Source: Gemmatimonadota bacterium (GTDB lineage: Bacteria > Gemmatimonadota > Gemmatimonadetes > Longimicrobiales > Gaopeijiaceae). From it: a stretch of 64,000 nucleotides of DNA. Both the position numbers and the translations under genes were made by a program. How positions within the stretch are numbered: position 1 is the first letter of the stretch; every line of letters starts with the position of its first letter. The stretch is taken from the NCBI GenBank assembly GCA_029262115.1, contig JAJCZZ010000031.1, forward strand, positions 1 through 64,000. The letters are read 5' to 3'. Below, one piece after another: positions 33,027-42,871 of this stretch. The notes beneath the pieces were generated by a model, which searched no databases, was not told the DNA's origin, and saw nothing but the letters and a program-made list of their open reading frames with translations.

Positions 33027-33947
33027 GTGGCGAAGCTGGTCTTGGTGCCGCTCGACGGCTCGGCGTTCAGTGAGCAGGCTATTCCCGTCGCCCTGCGACT
33101 GGCAGAGAAGCTGGAGGCCGAGGTGCAGATCGTGCACGTTCACGTGCCCCGGAACCCCGAGGTGCTCCTTTCCGACGCACAGCTCGGTATCGGGACCGTC
33201 GACCTCGGCGCCTGGGACAAAGAGCGTAGAGAGCAGAGTCGGGAGTACGTCGAGGAGAAGGCCGCGTCTCTTTCCACCGAGCACGCCGAGGTTCGAGCGG
33301 TGTGGCTGGAGGGACGGTTCGCCCTCGCACTGGACGCTCACGCCATCGGTTCGGGCGCGGACCTGATCGTCATGACCTCACACGGGCATACCGGGTTCAA
33401 CCGGTTCTGGCTCGGGTCCGCCGCGGATGAACTGATCCGGACGACACGGGTTCCGACGCTCCTGATGCACCCGAGCAGCGAGGACGACGAAGCCCCAGTG
33501 GTGGAGCCGTCGTTCCACAACATCCTGATCCCGCTCGATGGATCGACGGAATCGACCAGCGCCATCGCTCCCGCGGTGATGCTCGCTCGGGCCACCGGAG
33601 CCCGCATCACCCTTTTCCACGCCGTGTCGTCCGACGACCTGATCGGCGGCCCGATCCTCCCGGTCCTGATCCGCAGCATCGACGACGCCTTGGACGGCGC
33701 GCGGGAACATCTGGAGCGCAGGGCGGAGAAGCTCCGGGCCTCCGGCCTCGAAGTAGACGTGGCCGTGGCCCACGGGCAGCTACCGGCGCGCGCCATCAAG
33801 GAGGCCGCGGACGATCACGGCGCCGACCTCGTTGCAATGAGCACGCACGGGTACGGGGGCGTGCGCCGCCTGATCCTCGGTAGCGTCACCGACAAAGTGC
33901 TGCGGAACTGCGGAAGACCTCTTCTCATCCAACATCCGGACGACTGA
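33027..33947 (+). CDS. Tandem universal stress protein (UspA)
   Basis: The 306-residue protein contains two UspA domains (about 1-148 and 158-306). Each has the nucleotide-binding glycine pattern: SHGHTGFNRFWLGSAA in the first and THGYGGVRRLILGSVT in the second, so both sites look able to bind ATP. The GTG start at 33027 is chosen because the fold begins there (VAKLVLVPLDGSAFSE) and GGGAG precedes it; the open frame runs further upstream but is not protein-like. Tandem-type stress proteins help survival under starvation or redox stress. Stop lies 74 bases from the convergent htpX stop. Confidence 0.85.
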   Translation: MAKLVLVPLDGSAFSEQAIPVALRLAEKLEAEVQIVHVHVPRNPEVLLSDAQLGIGTVDLGAWDKERREQSREYVEEKAASLSTEHAEVRAVWLEGRFALALDAHAIGSGADLIVMTSHGHTGFNRFWLGSAADELIRTTRVPTLLMHPSSEDDEAPVVEPSFHNILIPLDGSTESTSAIAPAVMLARATGARITLFHAVSSDDLIGGPILPVLIRSIDDALDGAREHLERRAEKLRASGLEVDVAVAHGQLPARAIKEAADDHGADLVAMSTHGYGGVRRLILGSVTDKVLRNCGRPLLIQHPDD

Positions 33948-33978
33948 ACGCCCGGCTACGGCCGCACCGGTGGGAAGG

Positions 33979-34014
33979 CCCGGAGAGTCCCCGGGCGTCG
34001 GCCGTGACGGCTCA
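33979..34014. terminator. Hairpins between uspA and htpX
   Basis: Two adjacent hairpins lie between convergent stops: CCCGG (33979-33983)/CCGGG (33991-33995), and GGCCG/CGGCT around 34000-34012. The second shares the 18-base string at 33997-34014 with the hairpin at 23007-23024. A two-way terminator is likely, although there is no T tract. Confidence 0.4.
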
Positions 34015-34021
34015 GGATCGG

Positions 34022-34873
34022 CTAGCCCAACTCCACCTCTCGCAAGGCAGCCAGGCGGTCTTCCAGCGGCGGGTGCGTCGAGAAGAGCCCGCCGAATGCC
34101 ATCTTCCGCCCCTTCAGCGGGTTGATGATGGCGAGCTGAGCGGCCGCGGGGTTCACGGCCATCGGAATCTGACGAGCGTGGGCATCGATCCGCTGGAGAG
34201 CGGACGCAAGACCGTTCGGGTCCCGGGTGATGCGAGCCGCGGTCGCGTCCGCCTGGAATTCGTTTTGGCGGCTGATGCCCATATGGATGATCGTCGCGGC
34301 CAGTGGCGCAACGACGAGCATCACGAGCATGGCAATCGGGTTGCTGTCGCCGTCGTCCCGGCCGCCGAAGCCACCGAAAATCAACCCCCACCGCGCGAGG
34401 CTCGCGAGCATCGCGATGGCGCCCGCCATGGTTGCGGCAATCGTGCCGACCAACATGTGGCGGTGCTTGATATGCGCGAGCTCATGTGCGATCACGCCCT
34501 CGAGTTCGCGAGGGGCCAGTGCCCGGAGGATTCCTTCGGTCATGCAGACGACGGCATGAGCAGGGTTCCGCCCGGTAGCGAAGGCGTTCGGCTGCTCCGA
34601 GGGCGCGATGGCGACCACGGGCATGGGTAGCCCGGCCTGCTGCCGCAGTCGGTCGACCATCTCATAGAGCTGCGGCGCCTCCTGGGGTCCAACGACACGG
34701 GCCTTGTACATCTTCAACACGGCCTTATCGCTGAACCAGTACATGCCCACATTCATGACCGCGGCCATTCCGAACGCGATGACCGCACCGTTCGAGCCGC
34801 CCAGGTATTGCCCGGCCGCGACCACCAGAACCGTCAGGCCCGTCATGAGCCCGAATACCTTCAACGTCTGCAT
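34022..34873 (-). CDS. htpX: Membrane zinc metalloprotease HtpX
   Basis: The 283-residue protein is an M48 protease. It has two N-terminal membrane segments (VFGLMTGLTVLVVAAG and NGAVIAFGMAAVMNVGMYWF), the zinc motif HELAHIKHRH near residue 141, two further hydrophobic segments, and the third ligand in NEFQADATA. HtpX degrades misfolded membrane proteins on the cytoplasmic side of the inner membrane. ATG 34873 is preferred to an upstream in-frame start because the family begins directly with the first helix; AGGAG lies 11 bases before it. It is monocistronic, with 192 bases to the tamB stop. Confidence 0.93.
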   Translation of the reverse strand: MQTLKVFGLMTGLTVLVVAAGQYLGGSNGAVIAFGMAAVMNVGMYWFSDKAVLKMYKARVVGPQEAPQLYEMVDRLRQQAGLPMPVVAIAPSEQPNAFATGRNPAHAVVCMTEGILRALAPRELEGVIAHELAHIKHRHMLVGTIAATMAGAIAMLASLARWGLIFGGFGGRDDGDSNPIAMLVMLVVAPLAATIIHMGISRQNEFQADATAARITRDPNGLASALQRIDAHARQIPMAVNPAAAQLAIINPLKGRKMAFGGLFSTHPPLEDRLAALREVELG

Positions 34874-35065
34874 TGCCGTCACAACTCCTGCATCGGGGGA
34901 CCATGCCCGGGAAACGCCGGGACCGCACTCTTCCGGCATCGCCTTGAGACGAAGCCGGTAACGCCGGAAGGTACCCCACGGTGCCCCGCCGGTTCGACCC
35001 TGGCCGGGGCAGGAGATGTGCCGCGTCGCTCAAAGCGAACGGCCCGGGCGTCCCGGGCGTCCCGG

Positions 35066-38000
35066 CTAATACCCCCACTCCCTGAACACGAACACGCCGA
35101 CGATCCGGGATGTCTCGACCGCTTCGAAGGCGGCCAACGCGCTGCGCAGAAACCGGTCTTCGATGAAGCCTTCCAGCGTATACGAGTCGCTCAAGGCGAC
35201 TTCCACCTGGGCACCGGCAAAGACCGGGGGCTCCGGGCGGAGGAGGAAGATCAGGAAGATGTCGTCGCCGATGTATCGGCCGACCTCGACCCTCGTCCCA
35301 CCCAAAAAGCCACTCGCGGTCAACTGGGCGTCGGCGGCCTGACTCACGGACAGGTAGTCCACACCGAACCGCTGCGCGACAGACGCCCCCAACTGGGCGG
35401 TAATCTGCCCCAGCGCCGCCCCCCCGAGGCCCGAAGCGAGCGCACCCTGGCTGCCGCCGATCTCACTGGTTGGGCGACCGAAGACGAGGTAGCTGATGAG
35501 GTCGGCTTCCGACACGGCCGCCTCGTTGGTTCCGAGCGTGACTTGTGGTTGGGTCAGGGTGCCGGACACGGTCGCCGTCACCTGCATCGGTGCGCCCTGA
35601 TCCGACGCGCGCCTGAGTTCGGTCGCCGCCTGGATCTCGAGCGTCGGGTTGATTCCGGGCGTGCCGATGAACGACACTGTTCCGGACTCCACCTCGAAGC
35701 TCCGACCGAGCACGTTGTACGACCCACGGAGCGCCTCGAGATCGCCGACCAGCACGATGTCACGGCTCCGGCGGTCGTAGCTGACCTCGAGAGCTCCGCC
35801 GATCTCGACGTTCATGTCGGGGGATCGGAGCCAGACGTCCTGCGGAACGCTCAGGGAAACGTCCATCCTCAGGTTGTCGAGAAACGGGTTGCGGATGCCG
35901 GCGAGGATGGGCCGACCGGTCAACGCCGTCGTGTCGACGACCTGTCGGAGCAGGCGAAGGTCCGTGAGGTCGATGACACGGGAGTTCCGACTGAACTCGT
36001 CGAGGAATACCGTCCCCTCGTCGACGATGAGCGATCCCGTCATCGCCGGACGCTCGTAGGTCCCCTTCAGATCCACGCTTCCCGAGATCGCGCCTTCCAC
36101 GTCCGCTCGATCCACGGCCTGGAACTGAGAAAAGGCGATCTTGAGGTCGAGCGTCGGGTTCAGGAGCGGCTCCAGATCGATGGTTCCGGTCGTGACCGCG
36201 CGGCCGCCGGCATCCGCGGTGACATCGACCGTGACCGTACCGTCCGGATTCAGCCTGAGCGTACCGCCGACGTTGTCGTGGCGGACGCCGATGGCCTCGA
36301 TCCCGTACGACAGGTCTTCAATGCGGAGGACGCCCCCCGGACGCGGGCTGGCCATGGTCCCCTCGATCCGGAACTCGCCAGAGACGGAACCGACGGGGTC
36401 CTGGAGGAACGTCAGGTATGCCGTCAGGACCTCGGCCTGCAGAGAATCCGCGACCACTCTCATATCCATGGGGGCGTTGTCCATGATCACCCCGCCAGGC
36501 GCATCGAAGGCAAGGTTCAACGGCACCTGGCCGTCAGCCCGGAAGGCCCGCCGGCCTTCGTCCCACGCCGACAGGTCGATGTCGGCCTCCTGGTCGTCGT
36601 ATGCCAACGTGCCGGAAATGCTGTCGAGGGTCACGGAGCCGAAGCTCAGGCCGTCCGCTCGGACCGCTCCCACGATGGTCGGGGCCGACGCCGGACCCGA
36701 CACGGTCAGGTCGAGGTCCACGTGCCCGCCGATGTCGAGGCTATCCAGTTGAAAAAGGCGGGTGGCCACCTCCAGATGGATCCCTTCCACGTCAAGGTCG
36801 AAGTCAGATTCGCCACGCCGGCTGAGGCGCCCCGACGCCCGCAGTCGCATGTGATCCTCACCCGGTCGCCGCACCTCCAGATTCTCCACTGTGAGCGAGG
36901 ACGCGTCCCAACTGAGACGGGCGGGCTCGAGGAGCTCGTAGGTCAGCGTATCGATCTGCGCCCGAGCCTCACGTAGATCCACCGTACCGTTCCAGAGGGA
37001 ATCGAGAGCAAAGGTGCCCTCGGCGGTCACATCTTCATTCTCTCCGAGGCGCGCGTAAAGGTCAGCAGTGCCGGCCCGGTTCGACATCGATACCGTCGCG
37101 TCGAGTCCGCGGAACTCACGTCCCTGCACGGTCATGCCCTCGGCGGCCAGGGTCAGGTCCATCGACCCCACGGCGGACGGCAGCCCCCGCGCCTTGAACG
37201 TCACTTCAGCCGAGTCGACCATGTTCCGACCGTAGCGGGCGCCGAGGAGGGTCGCTTGGCCGGTCGCGTCCATGGCCTCAATGGACCCTTCCAGTTCGAC
37301 GCTTCCGTGAACCGAGCCGGCGACGGTGACGTCCGCCGTATCGGGGAGGGTCGACAGATCGAAGCCGCCGCTCTCCAACACCACCCGGTCCAGGGCGGAC
37401 AGCGTGTCGCCCGCGATGACGGTATCGCCCATGAAGACCGTCCGGATGCCCGCGATCGACTCCGCGTCGAAGTTCAGGACGGCCCGCCCCTCGCGCTCAC
37501 CGACGAGCCCCAGAGTGCCGGACCCCGTCACATGGAGACCGGCCAACCCGGCCTCGAGCGTATCGATCATCAGAAGCCCGTTCTCCGCACGGAGATCCGC
37601 GCGAGCGGTGTCGACCCGGAGTCCGCCGTACCGCGAGCTTCCCGACACCACCTGCGCGGTCATTTCGGCCGAAGCGGGGTCGAAGCCTCGACCCTCGAGG
37701 AGCAGGGTGCCCGTGAGATCGGACCGCTCCGGCACCAGCTTCGAGACCGTCTCGAGGGCCAGCTTCTCCACACGCACGTCGAGTCGGTATTCGCCGTCGG
37801 GTTGCAGCGCATTGAAGCGCCCGTCCACGACCGCTCGTCCCTCACCGACGCTCAGATCCGCGCCGACTTCCAGGTCGTCGAGTGGGCCGAAGACATGGAC
37901 CGGACCGCTCGCCTCTCCCTGTAGACCGGCGTCCGGCATGGCGTGCGCCAGAACATCGAGCGAGAACGGCTGCAGGTCGCCATCGATATCCGTGATCCAC

Positions 38001-39526
38001 GTCCCGCCTCGGTTGCGCCGGAGCAATCCGTCGGCCGTGAAGTGGGAGTCACTGTAGGCATCGGGGCGGAAGTCGACCTCCGTACTGAATCGAACACCCT
38101 CGGCTGCCCGTCCGTTCGCCTCGACGTAGACGACGCCGGTCGCCGGAGGCACGAAGCCAGGCTGGAGAACGTTCAGCAACTCGAAGTTGACCGGATCGAG
38201 TCGCGCAACCAGATCGGACACACCGGGATTCGCCTCGTCGGCGTAGAACCGCCCGCGGAAGTCGGCCGTCGTCGATCGCCCGCCGTACCCGCTGGGCACG
38301 AGCGTCATCCGACCTCGCGCCTGAAGCGACGTGAACGTTCCGCTCAGGGTGGCTTGCCCGGACAGGAAGCCGTCGACCGGGAACTCGAAGCCCAGCCACG
38401 GTTCCGCGCGAGAGAGCACCAGCGGCGATGCTTGCACGTCCAGCCCGTCCATAACGATGACGCCGTCGACGAATTGCACACTTCCGTCCGCCTCCAGCGA
38501 GCTGGCCTCCAATTCGATCTGCAGGTCATGAAGCTCGATGTCCATCACGCTCCCGACCGAGAGGACGATCCCACCGTCCGCGGTCCCGTCCGGAATTCTG
38601 GGATCCAGCCACTGAAAGTCCGCGAGGTCCGCCGGCCCCTGCGTCTCCACGTCGGCGCTGAAGCCCCACCCTTCGTCATCGGGTGACTGCGGCCCGAGCG
38701 CCACGACCCCGCGAGCCCTGGACCCCGGGAAGGTGAGAAACGCGTCGGCGAGTCGAAGGCCGTCGTTCCCGAACGTGACCTTGCCCTCCCCACCCGTGAC
38801 GGTGAGGGGGTCCTCCATCAGGTAGACCTCGGTGCGGACGTCCGCGAGGAATCCGGTGAACGACTCCTCGTAGCCAGCCCGGATGACCGCGTCGTCGACC
38901 TCGATGACGATGTCTTCGAGGGCCAGCCGGCTGAGCGGGGGGCCTCCGACCGGGGACGGGACGGTCGGCCGCTCTGTCCCCGCCTCGACCGGAGTGAGCA
39001 CCTGCACGAGTCCGCCTTCGATCGTGACGGTTCCGAGGGTGATCTCGGTACGGGTGCCGGGAGGCGCACCCTCCGGGCGGGGCCGAAGGAGTTGAGTGAC
39101 GTTGAGGGGCTGCTCCTCCGAGTATTTGGAGATCTCCATGTCGACCCCCCAGATCCTGGCCGAAGCCAGCCGAGGGGTTCGGGAGATCAGTCCGACGGGC
39201 GAATAGCGCAGACGGATCGAGTCGGCCACGAGGAACCTGCGGTCACCTGCCGCCGTGAGCTCCACGTCGTACAGCGTCGCTCCACCCAACAGCCCCGCGC
39301 TCCGGATCCCGCCGATCGTGAGCTCACCCGCCAAAGAGCCGCGCACCTGGTCGAGGAGGAACTCGAGAGCCATCCGCTGCCCTTTGTCGGTCTGCGTCAG
39401 ATACGCAAGGAAACCGAGCGCGAGCACCATGACGGTGGCCAGGAGAAACAGCGTTCCTTTCCCGCCTCGCCGCATCCAGCGGAGAAGCACCCGCACCCGG
39501 CTCCGTTTCCTCTTCTCGGCCGGCAT
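35066..39526 (-). CDS. tamB: TamB/AsmA-like translocation and lipid-transport protein
   Basis: The 1486-residue protein has one N-terminal membrane helix (GKGTLFLLATVMVLALGFLA, near residue 25), then more than 1300 residues of beta-rich repeats (AsmA-like/DUF490) and a conserved C-terminal TamB domain (about 1150-1486) with LISYLVFGRPTSEI and a final barrel-interacting segment. It would span the periplasm as a hydrophobic groove and work with the Omp85 protein encoded immediately upstream in barrel assembly or phospholipid transport. Its ATG overlaps the Omp85 stop by one base (TGATG), strong evidence for coupled expression. It is the last gene of an eight-gene envelope operon. Confidence 0.92.
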   Translation of the reverse strand: MPAEKRKRSRVRVLLRWMRRGGKGTLFLLATVMVLALGFLAYLTQTDKGQRMALEFLLDQVRGSLAGELTIGGIRSAGLLGGATLYDVELTAAGDRRFLVADSIRLRYSPVGLISRTPRLASARIWGVDMEISKYSEEQPLNVTQLLRPRPEGAPPGTRTEITLGTVTIEGGLVQVLTPVEAGTERPTVPSPVGGPPLSRLALEDIVIEVDDAVIRAGYEESFTGFLADVRTEVYLMEDPLTVTGGEGKVTFGNDGLRLADAFLTFPGSRARGVVALGPQSPDDEGWGFSADVETQGPADLADFQWLDPRIPDGTADGGIVLSVGSVMDIELHDLQIELEASSLEADGSVQFVDGVIVMDGLDVQASPLVLSRAEPWLGFEFPVDGFLSGQATLSGTFTSLQARGRMTLVPSGYGGRSTTADFRGRFYADEANPGVSDLVARLDPVNFELLNVLQPGFVPPATGVVYVEANGRAAEGVRFSTEVDFRPDAYSDSHFTADGLLRRNRGGTWITDIDGDLQPFSLDVLAHAMPDAGLQGEASGPVHVFGPLDDLEVGADLSVGEGRAVVDGRFNALQPDGEYRLDVRVEKLALETVSKLVPERSDLTGTLLLEGRGFDPASAEMTAQVVSGSSRYGGLRVDTARADLRAENGLLMIDTLEAGLAGLHVTGSGTLGLVGEREGRAVLNFDAESIAGIRTVFMGDTVIAGDTLSALDRVVLESGGFDLSTLPDTADVTVAGSVHGSVELEGSIEAMDATGQATLLGARYGRNMVDSAEVTFKARGLPSAVGSMDLTLAAEGMTVQGREFRGLDATVSMSNRAGTADLYARLGENEDVTAEGTFALDSLWNGTVDLREARAQIDTLTYELLEPARLSWDASSLTVENLEVRRPGEDHMRLRASGRLSRRGESDFDLDVEGIHLEVATRLFQLDSLDIGGHVDLDLTVSGPASAPTIVGAVRADGLSFGSVTLDSISGTLAYDDQEADIDLSAWDEGRRAFRADGQVPLNLAFDAPGGVIMDNAPMDMRVVADSLQAEVLTAYLTFLQDPVGSVSGEFRIEGTMASPRPGGVLRIEDLSYGIEAIGVRHDNVGGTLRLNPDGTVTVDVTADAGGRAVTTGTIDLEPLLNPTLDLKIAFSQFQAVDRADVEGAISGSVDLKGTYERPAMTGSLIVDEGTVFLDEFSRNSRVIDLTDLRLLRQVVDTTALTGRPILAGIRNPFLDNLRMDVSLSVPQDVWLRSPDMNVEIGGALEVSYDRRSRDIVLVGDLEALRGSYNVLGRSFEVESGTVSFIGTPGINPTLEIQAATELRRASDQGAPMQVTATVSGTLTQPQVTLGTNEAAVSEADLISYLVFGRPTSEIGGSQGALASGLGGAALGQITAQLGASVAQRFGVDYLSVSQAADAQLTASGFLGGTRVEVGRYIGDDIFLIFLLRPEPPVFAGAQVEVALSDSYTLEGFIEDRFLRSALAAFEAVETSRIVGVFVFREWGY

Positions 39527-41811
39527 CAGAACGCCTGTCCAAGCGACAAGTGGAGCTGAAACTTCCGCAGGAAGCTCCCCGAATCCTCGAAGCGCACGAG
39601 CGGGTCGAGAATGGCCAACTGGTCCGACCGCACCCACGGGATACGCACGGTGTCACCATTCAACTCGAATCCGATCCTGGAGTCTGGGTCGTCCCCGCCC
39701 AAAGGGTTGAACGGACGGATCTGCGTGGTCACGACCTGCAGCATCGACGCGGCCTCGAAGCGGTACGCCACGTCGAGGCGAACCGGCCCGATGGGGCTCA
39801 TGTAGCGGGCGCCCACCCCCGGAGAAATCACCCAGGACGAGCCCTGACCTCCCCTCTGGAAGATCCGCCCAGCATCCACGAAGCCAGCCATCTGGAAGTT
39901 GAGGCCGAATGGAACGCGAGCCTCGGCGTTGGCCTCCACGACGGTGGTGCCCCCGGTCGGACGCACGGTGAACTTCGTCGCATCCAACTCGCTCGCGTCA
40001 CAGGTCAGGGCGACGAGTTGTTGCGGTGTGCACCCCGCCCCATTGGTATCTCCTCCTACCGGCGCGAAGAGGAGGCCGATATCTACCGGGCGGAGGCTGA
40101 GGACCTTCGGCCCCAGGCGGTTCTCCCCGTACCCGCGGACGGAGTTCGCTCCCCCGGAGTAGAAGCGCTTCTGGGGGTGCACCACCCTCACCGAATCGCC
40201 GCCCGCACCCAGGAGTTGATCGAACACGCCCGCGCTGACCCATCCGCCTCGGGCCCGTAACGCCAGCACGAGTCCGCCATCCGTCGGCTGCGTATAATAG
40301 GTCCCGGTGGACTCGACTCGATCGTACCTGAAGTTCGAGCCCGTCAACCCGGAGGCGTGCTCGAGGTTGAGGTTCACGGTATAGCCGCGACTGGGATCGA
40401 AGATGTTGTCCGTCGTCGTGCGGGTGAGGGACGCGACCGCCGGAGCCAGCCAGTTCGCCCCTTGGAGCACTTCGATATCGGTCGGACGGCACACGAGGAA
40501 GCTCGTACAGAACAGAAATTCGGCGGCGTCCAACCGAGAGAGTTCGGGGCGATACGACAGCACCAGCGGCGTGCGCGGCCCGATCGCGCGGGTGAGCGCG
40601 ACGTTCAGGCCGATGGCTTCACGGACGAACACGTCCGGCACGCTCTGACGCTCCCCGAAGAGCCCGGCTTGGAAGGAGTTCCGGGTCGAGAAGATCCAGG
40701 GCTGCCTGAAGTCCACTGCCGCCAGCCATGTCAGTTGGTTGAAGGGGGCCTCGCCACTGTCCCAGCAGAGTTTGTCCCCGGACTGCGCGGCCAGCACGTT
40801 CCCGATCCGCCCGCGCGCCTGAAGCGTGCGTGCGCCACCCAGGAAGTTACGGCTGGTCCAGCGACCTTCGGCCGAGAGACACTCCGCGCTACTCCAACCC
40901 GTCCCTCCACGGACCCGGTGGACGTCGCCCTCGGCCACCGTCACCGTGACGTCGATGATCGAATCCTGGCCGCTCCCCAGGTCCGGGGTCACCTGTGCGT
41001 TTCGAATGATGTCCAGCCCGAAGAGCCGGCCCTGCGCCTGCCGCAGTTGAGCCGCCCGGTAGAGGTCACCCTCTCTGAACTGCAGCGTGCGCCGGACGGT
41101 TTCCGCGGACAGCTCCGCGTTCCCGGCGACCGTGATCGTCCCGTATTGCGAACGCGGACCGGGCAGAACGTCGAACGTCACTTCGGCCGAGTACCGATCG
41201 TCGTTCTGGATCCGCCACGAGCGCAGCGCCTCCGCGTACGCGTAGCCACCGTTGCGTAACCGCGTCTGTATGGAGTCGATCGTCGCGTCCAGAACGATGG
41301 TACTGAGCCGGTCGCCCGCCGAGATCGGCAAATCGGCGGTCACGTTCTCGTCCTCCAGATCCTCGATCCCGACGACCGCGACGTCGCTGACCACCACCGG
41401 ACGACCCTCGTTGATCAGGAAGGAGACCGTCACCTTCCCGTCTTCGTCGTACGCCGTGGCCGTATCGACCAGTGTCTCCCGGAACCCCTGCCTCTGATAG
41501 TAAATGCGCAGCCTGAGCGCATCTCGCGGGATCTCGTTCGGTCTCAAGAACTCCTCGGCGATGGAGAAGCCGAACTTCGCCCAGCAGGCCACAATGACGA
41601 AGGGCGAGCGACACTGGGTCTCCTGCGTGACGATCGCGCGGGCCAGCGAATCGTCCGGGAACGTCTCGTTGCCCTCGAAGATGACCTTTTCGATCTCCGG
41701 TGCGGTCTGGCCGGCTTGAGCGTCCGCGCCAAGCGGCGACGTCGCGACCAGCGCCAGAAGCAGAAGGGCCCGCCCAAACCAGACGGACCCCAGGATGACC
41801 GGCCGTCTCAC
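39526..41811 (-). CDS. tamA: Omp85-family outer-membrane assembly protein (TamA/BamA)
   Basis: The 761-residue protein has a signal peptide (cleavage near GADAQA), POTRA domains over about residues 38-330 (IEKVIFEGNETFPDDSLARA; GTITVAGNAELSAETVRRTL) and a C-terminal 16-strand barrel with the Omp85 signature VRGYGENRLGP near residue 570 and a terminal phenylalanine. Direct coupling to tamB supports a TamA role, but length and three or more POTRA domains would also suit BamA. An unusual pair of cysteines lies in the first POTRA region (TQCRSPFVIVACW). The GTG start overlaps the small membrane protein stop by four bases. It acts in the outer membrane. Confidence 0.88.
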   Translation of the reverse strand: MRRPVILGSVWFGRALLLLALVATSPLGADAQAGQTAPEIEKVIFEGNETFPDDSLARAIVTQETQCRSPFVIVACWAKFGFSIAEEFLRPNEIPRDALRLRIYYQRQGFRETLVDTATAYDEDGKVTVSFLINEGRPVVVSDVAVVGIEDLEDENVTADLPISAGDRLSTIVLDATIDSIQTRLRNGGYAYAEALRSWRIQNDDRYSAEVTFDVLPGPRSQYGTITVAGNAELSAETVRRTLQFREGDLYRAAQLRQAQGRLFGLDIIRNAQVTPDLGSGQDSIIDVTVTVAEGDVHRVRGGTGWSSAECLSAEGRWTSRNFLGGARTLQARGRIGNVLAAQSGDKLCWDSGEAPFNQLTWLAAVDFRQPWIFSTRNSFQAGLFGERQSVPDVFVREAIGLNVALTRAIGPRTPLVLSYRPELSRLDAAEFLFCTSFLVCRPTDIEVLQGANWLAPAVASLTRTTTDNIFDPSRGYTVNLNLEHASGLTGSNFRYDRVESTGTYYTQPTDGGLVLALRARGGWVSAGVFDQLLGAGGDSVRVVHPQKRFYSGGANSVRGYGENRLGPKVLSLRPVDIGLLFAPVGGDTNGAGCTPQQLVALTCDASELDATKFTVRPTGGTTVVEANAEARVPFGLNFQMAGFVDAGRIFQRGGQGSSWVISPGVGARYMSPIGPVRLDVAYRFEAASMLQVVTTQIRPFNPLGGDDPDSRIGFELNGDTVRIPWVRSDQLAILDPLVRFEDSGSFLRKFQLHLSLGQAF

Positions 41812-42026
41812 TCGGCCGAACTCCCGCCGGCGGGGGGAAGGCGTCGACCGGCGAGCCGCCGCTTGGGCTCCGGAGCGGGCGGGAGCGGCTCTCTTGCCAG
41901 GAAGAGGCGACCCAGATAGAACGTCGTCAGACCAGCCCCCACGCCGACCGCCACCCCCGCCATGGCGGAGATGACCGATTCACGGTCGTCCGGTGCCTTC
42001 CGGACCCACCGGCGACTCCTCATCAC
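41808..42026 (-). CDS. Small single-span membrane protein
   Basis: This 72-residue frame is held by GTGA overlaps at both ends: its start with the phosphoesterase stop and its stop with the Omp85 start. It has a basic N-terminus (MRSRRWVRK), one hydrophobic segment (about residues 18-45, SAMAGVAVGVGAGLTTFYLG) and a proline/arginine-rich tail. No family is recognised. The start may be GTG 42026 or the ATG one codon later. Its position inside an envelope-assembly operon suggests a membrane accessory, but no function is claimed. Confidence 0.65.
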   Translation of the reverse strand: MMRSRRWVRKAPDDRESVISAMAGVAVGVGAGLTTFYLGRLFLAREPLPPAPEPKRRLAGRRLPPAGGSSAE

Positions 42027-42871
42027 GAACCGTCCGAACCGTCGGCCCGCAGCGCGGAGGCTCTCCGATCAAACTTCCGCACTTCGAGCGGAATGAAAAC
42101 GCCGCGGTCCTCCGAGTACTCGTGTGGGGTGACCTCGATGCAGCCTTCGTCGAAGCAGACGACGTTGAGCGTGTTCCGCCCCGCCTCGGGACCACGCCCG
42201 CGCGACGACGCCGTGGTCCCGCACGCCAGCAGAGGGATGCCCGGGTCGTCGTCGGGCCCCGGAACCGCCAGCCGGCTCGAGATCAGATGCGTTTGGTGGA
42301 CATGGCCTCCCATGATGGCGTCCACGCCCATTCGCTCGAACTCCCTCAAGATCCCGGCTCCGCCCTCGAGCGGGGCTCCACCCAACCGATCCTCGGTGGC
42401 AATGAAGTGATGGTGGATGACCAGGAGCCGAAGGTCGTCAGCGGGTCCTGCCTCGAACTGCTCTTCCGCCCACGCCACCTGCTCACCGCCGATATAGCCC
42501 GCGACGATCTTCCGACGCGGCGCAGACGAGTTGAGGGCAACGACGGTGGCCCCCTCGATCCGAGTGACGGTGTTCAGATCCTCGGAGATGAAGCGCTTCC
42601 AGTTCCGGTACGGCCGGGCGATCCGCTCCCACACGCGATACAAGGGCACATCGTGGTTGCCCGGCGTGACGACGACGGGCACGTCGGGAAGATCGTCGAA
42701 AAATTCCTGGACACCGCGGAACTCCGAAGAGCGAGCCCGCTGGGTGAGATCCCCTGCAACGACGATGAGGGCGGGCTCCAGACCCGCCGCGAATTCGGTG
42801 AATGCCCTTCCAACTTCCGGACGATACGGCGCGCCGTACTGAAGGTCGGAGCCCTGCAGCACGGTGATCAT
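42023..42871 (-). CDS. Calcineurin-like metallophosphoesterase
   Basis: The 282-residue protein has the ordered motifs of the calcineurin-like phosphoesterases: D-x-(Q) at SDLQYG, GDLTQRA, GNHDVPLY, HHHF and GHVHQTH, giving a complete two-metal site. Similarity to CpdA (cyclic-nucleotide) and Icc-type enzymes is suggested by length and motif spacing; LpxH-like UDP-diacylglucosamine hydrolysis is an alternative given the envelope operon. No signal peptide is seen, so it is cytoplasmic. Its ATG at 42871 overlaps the lgt stop by one base (TGATG); the longer upstream frame lies inside lgt and is discarded. Confidence 0.8.
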   Translation of the reverse strand: MITVLQGSDLQYGAPYRPEVGRAFTEFAAGLEPALIVVAGDLTQRARSSEFRGVQEFFDDLPDVPVVVTPGNHDVPLYRVWERIARPYRNWKRFISEDLNTVTRIEGATVVALNSSAPRRKIVAGYIGGEQVAWAEEQFEAGPADDLRLLVIHHHFIATEDRLGGAPLEGGAGILREFERMGVDAIMGGHVHQTHLISSRLAVPGPDDDPGIPLLACGTTASSRGRGPEAGRNTLNVVCFDEGCIEVTPHEYSEDRGVFIPLEVRKFDRRASALRADGSDGS

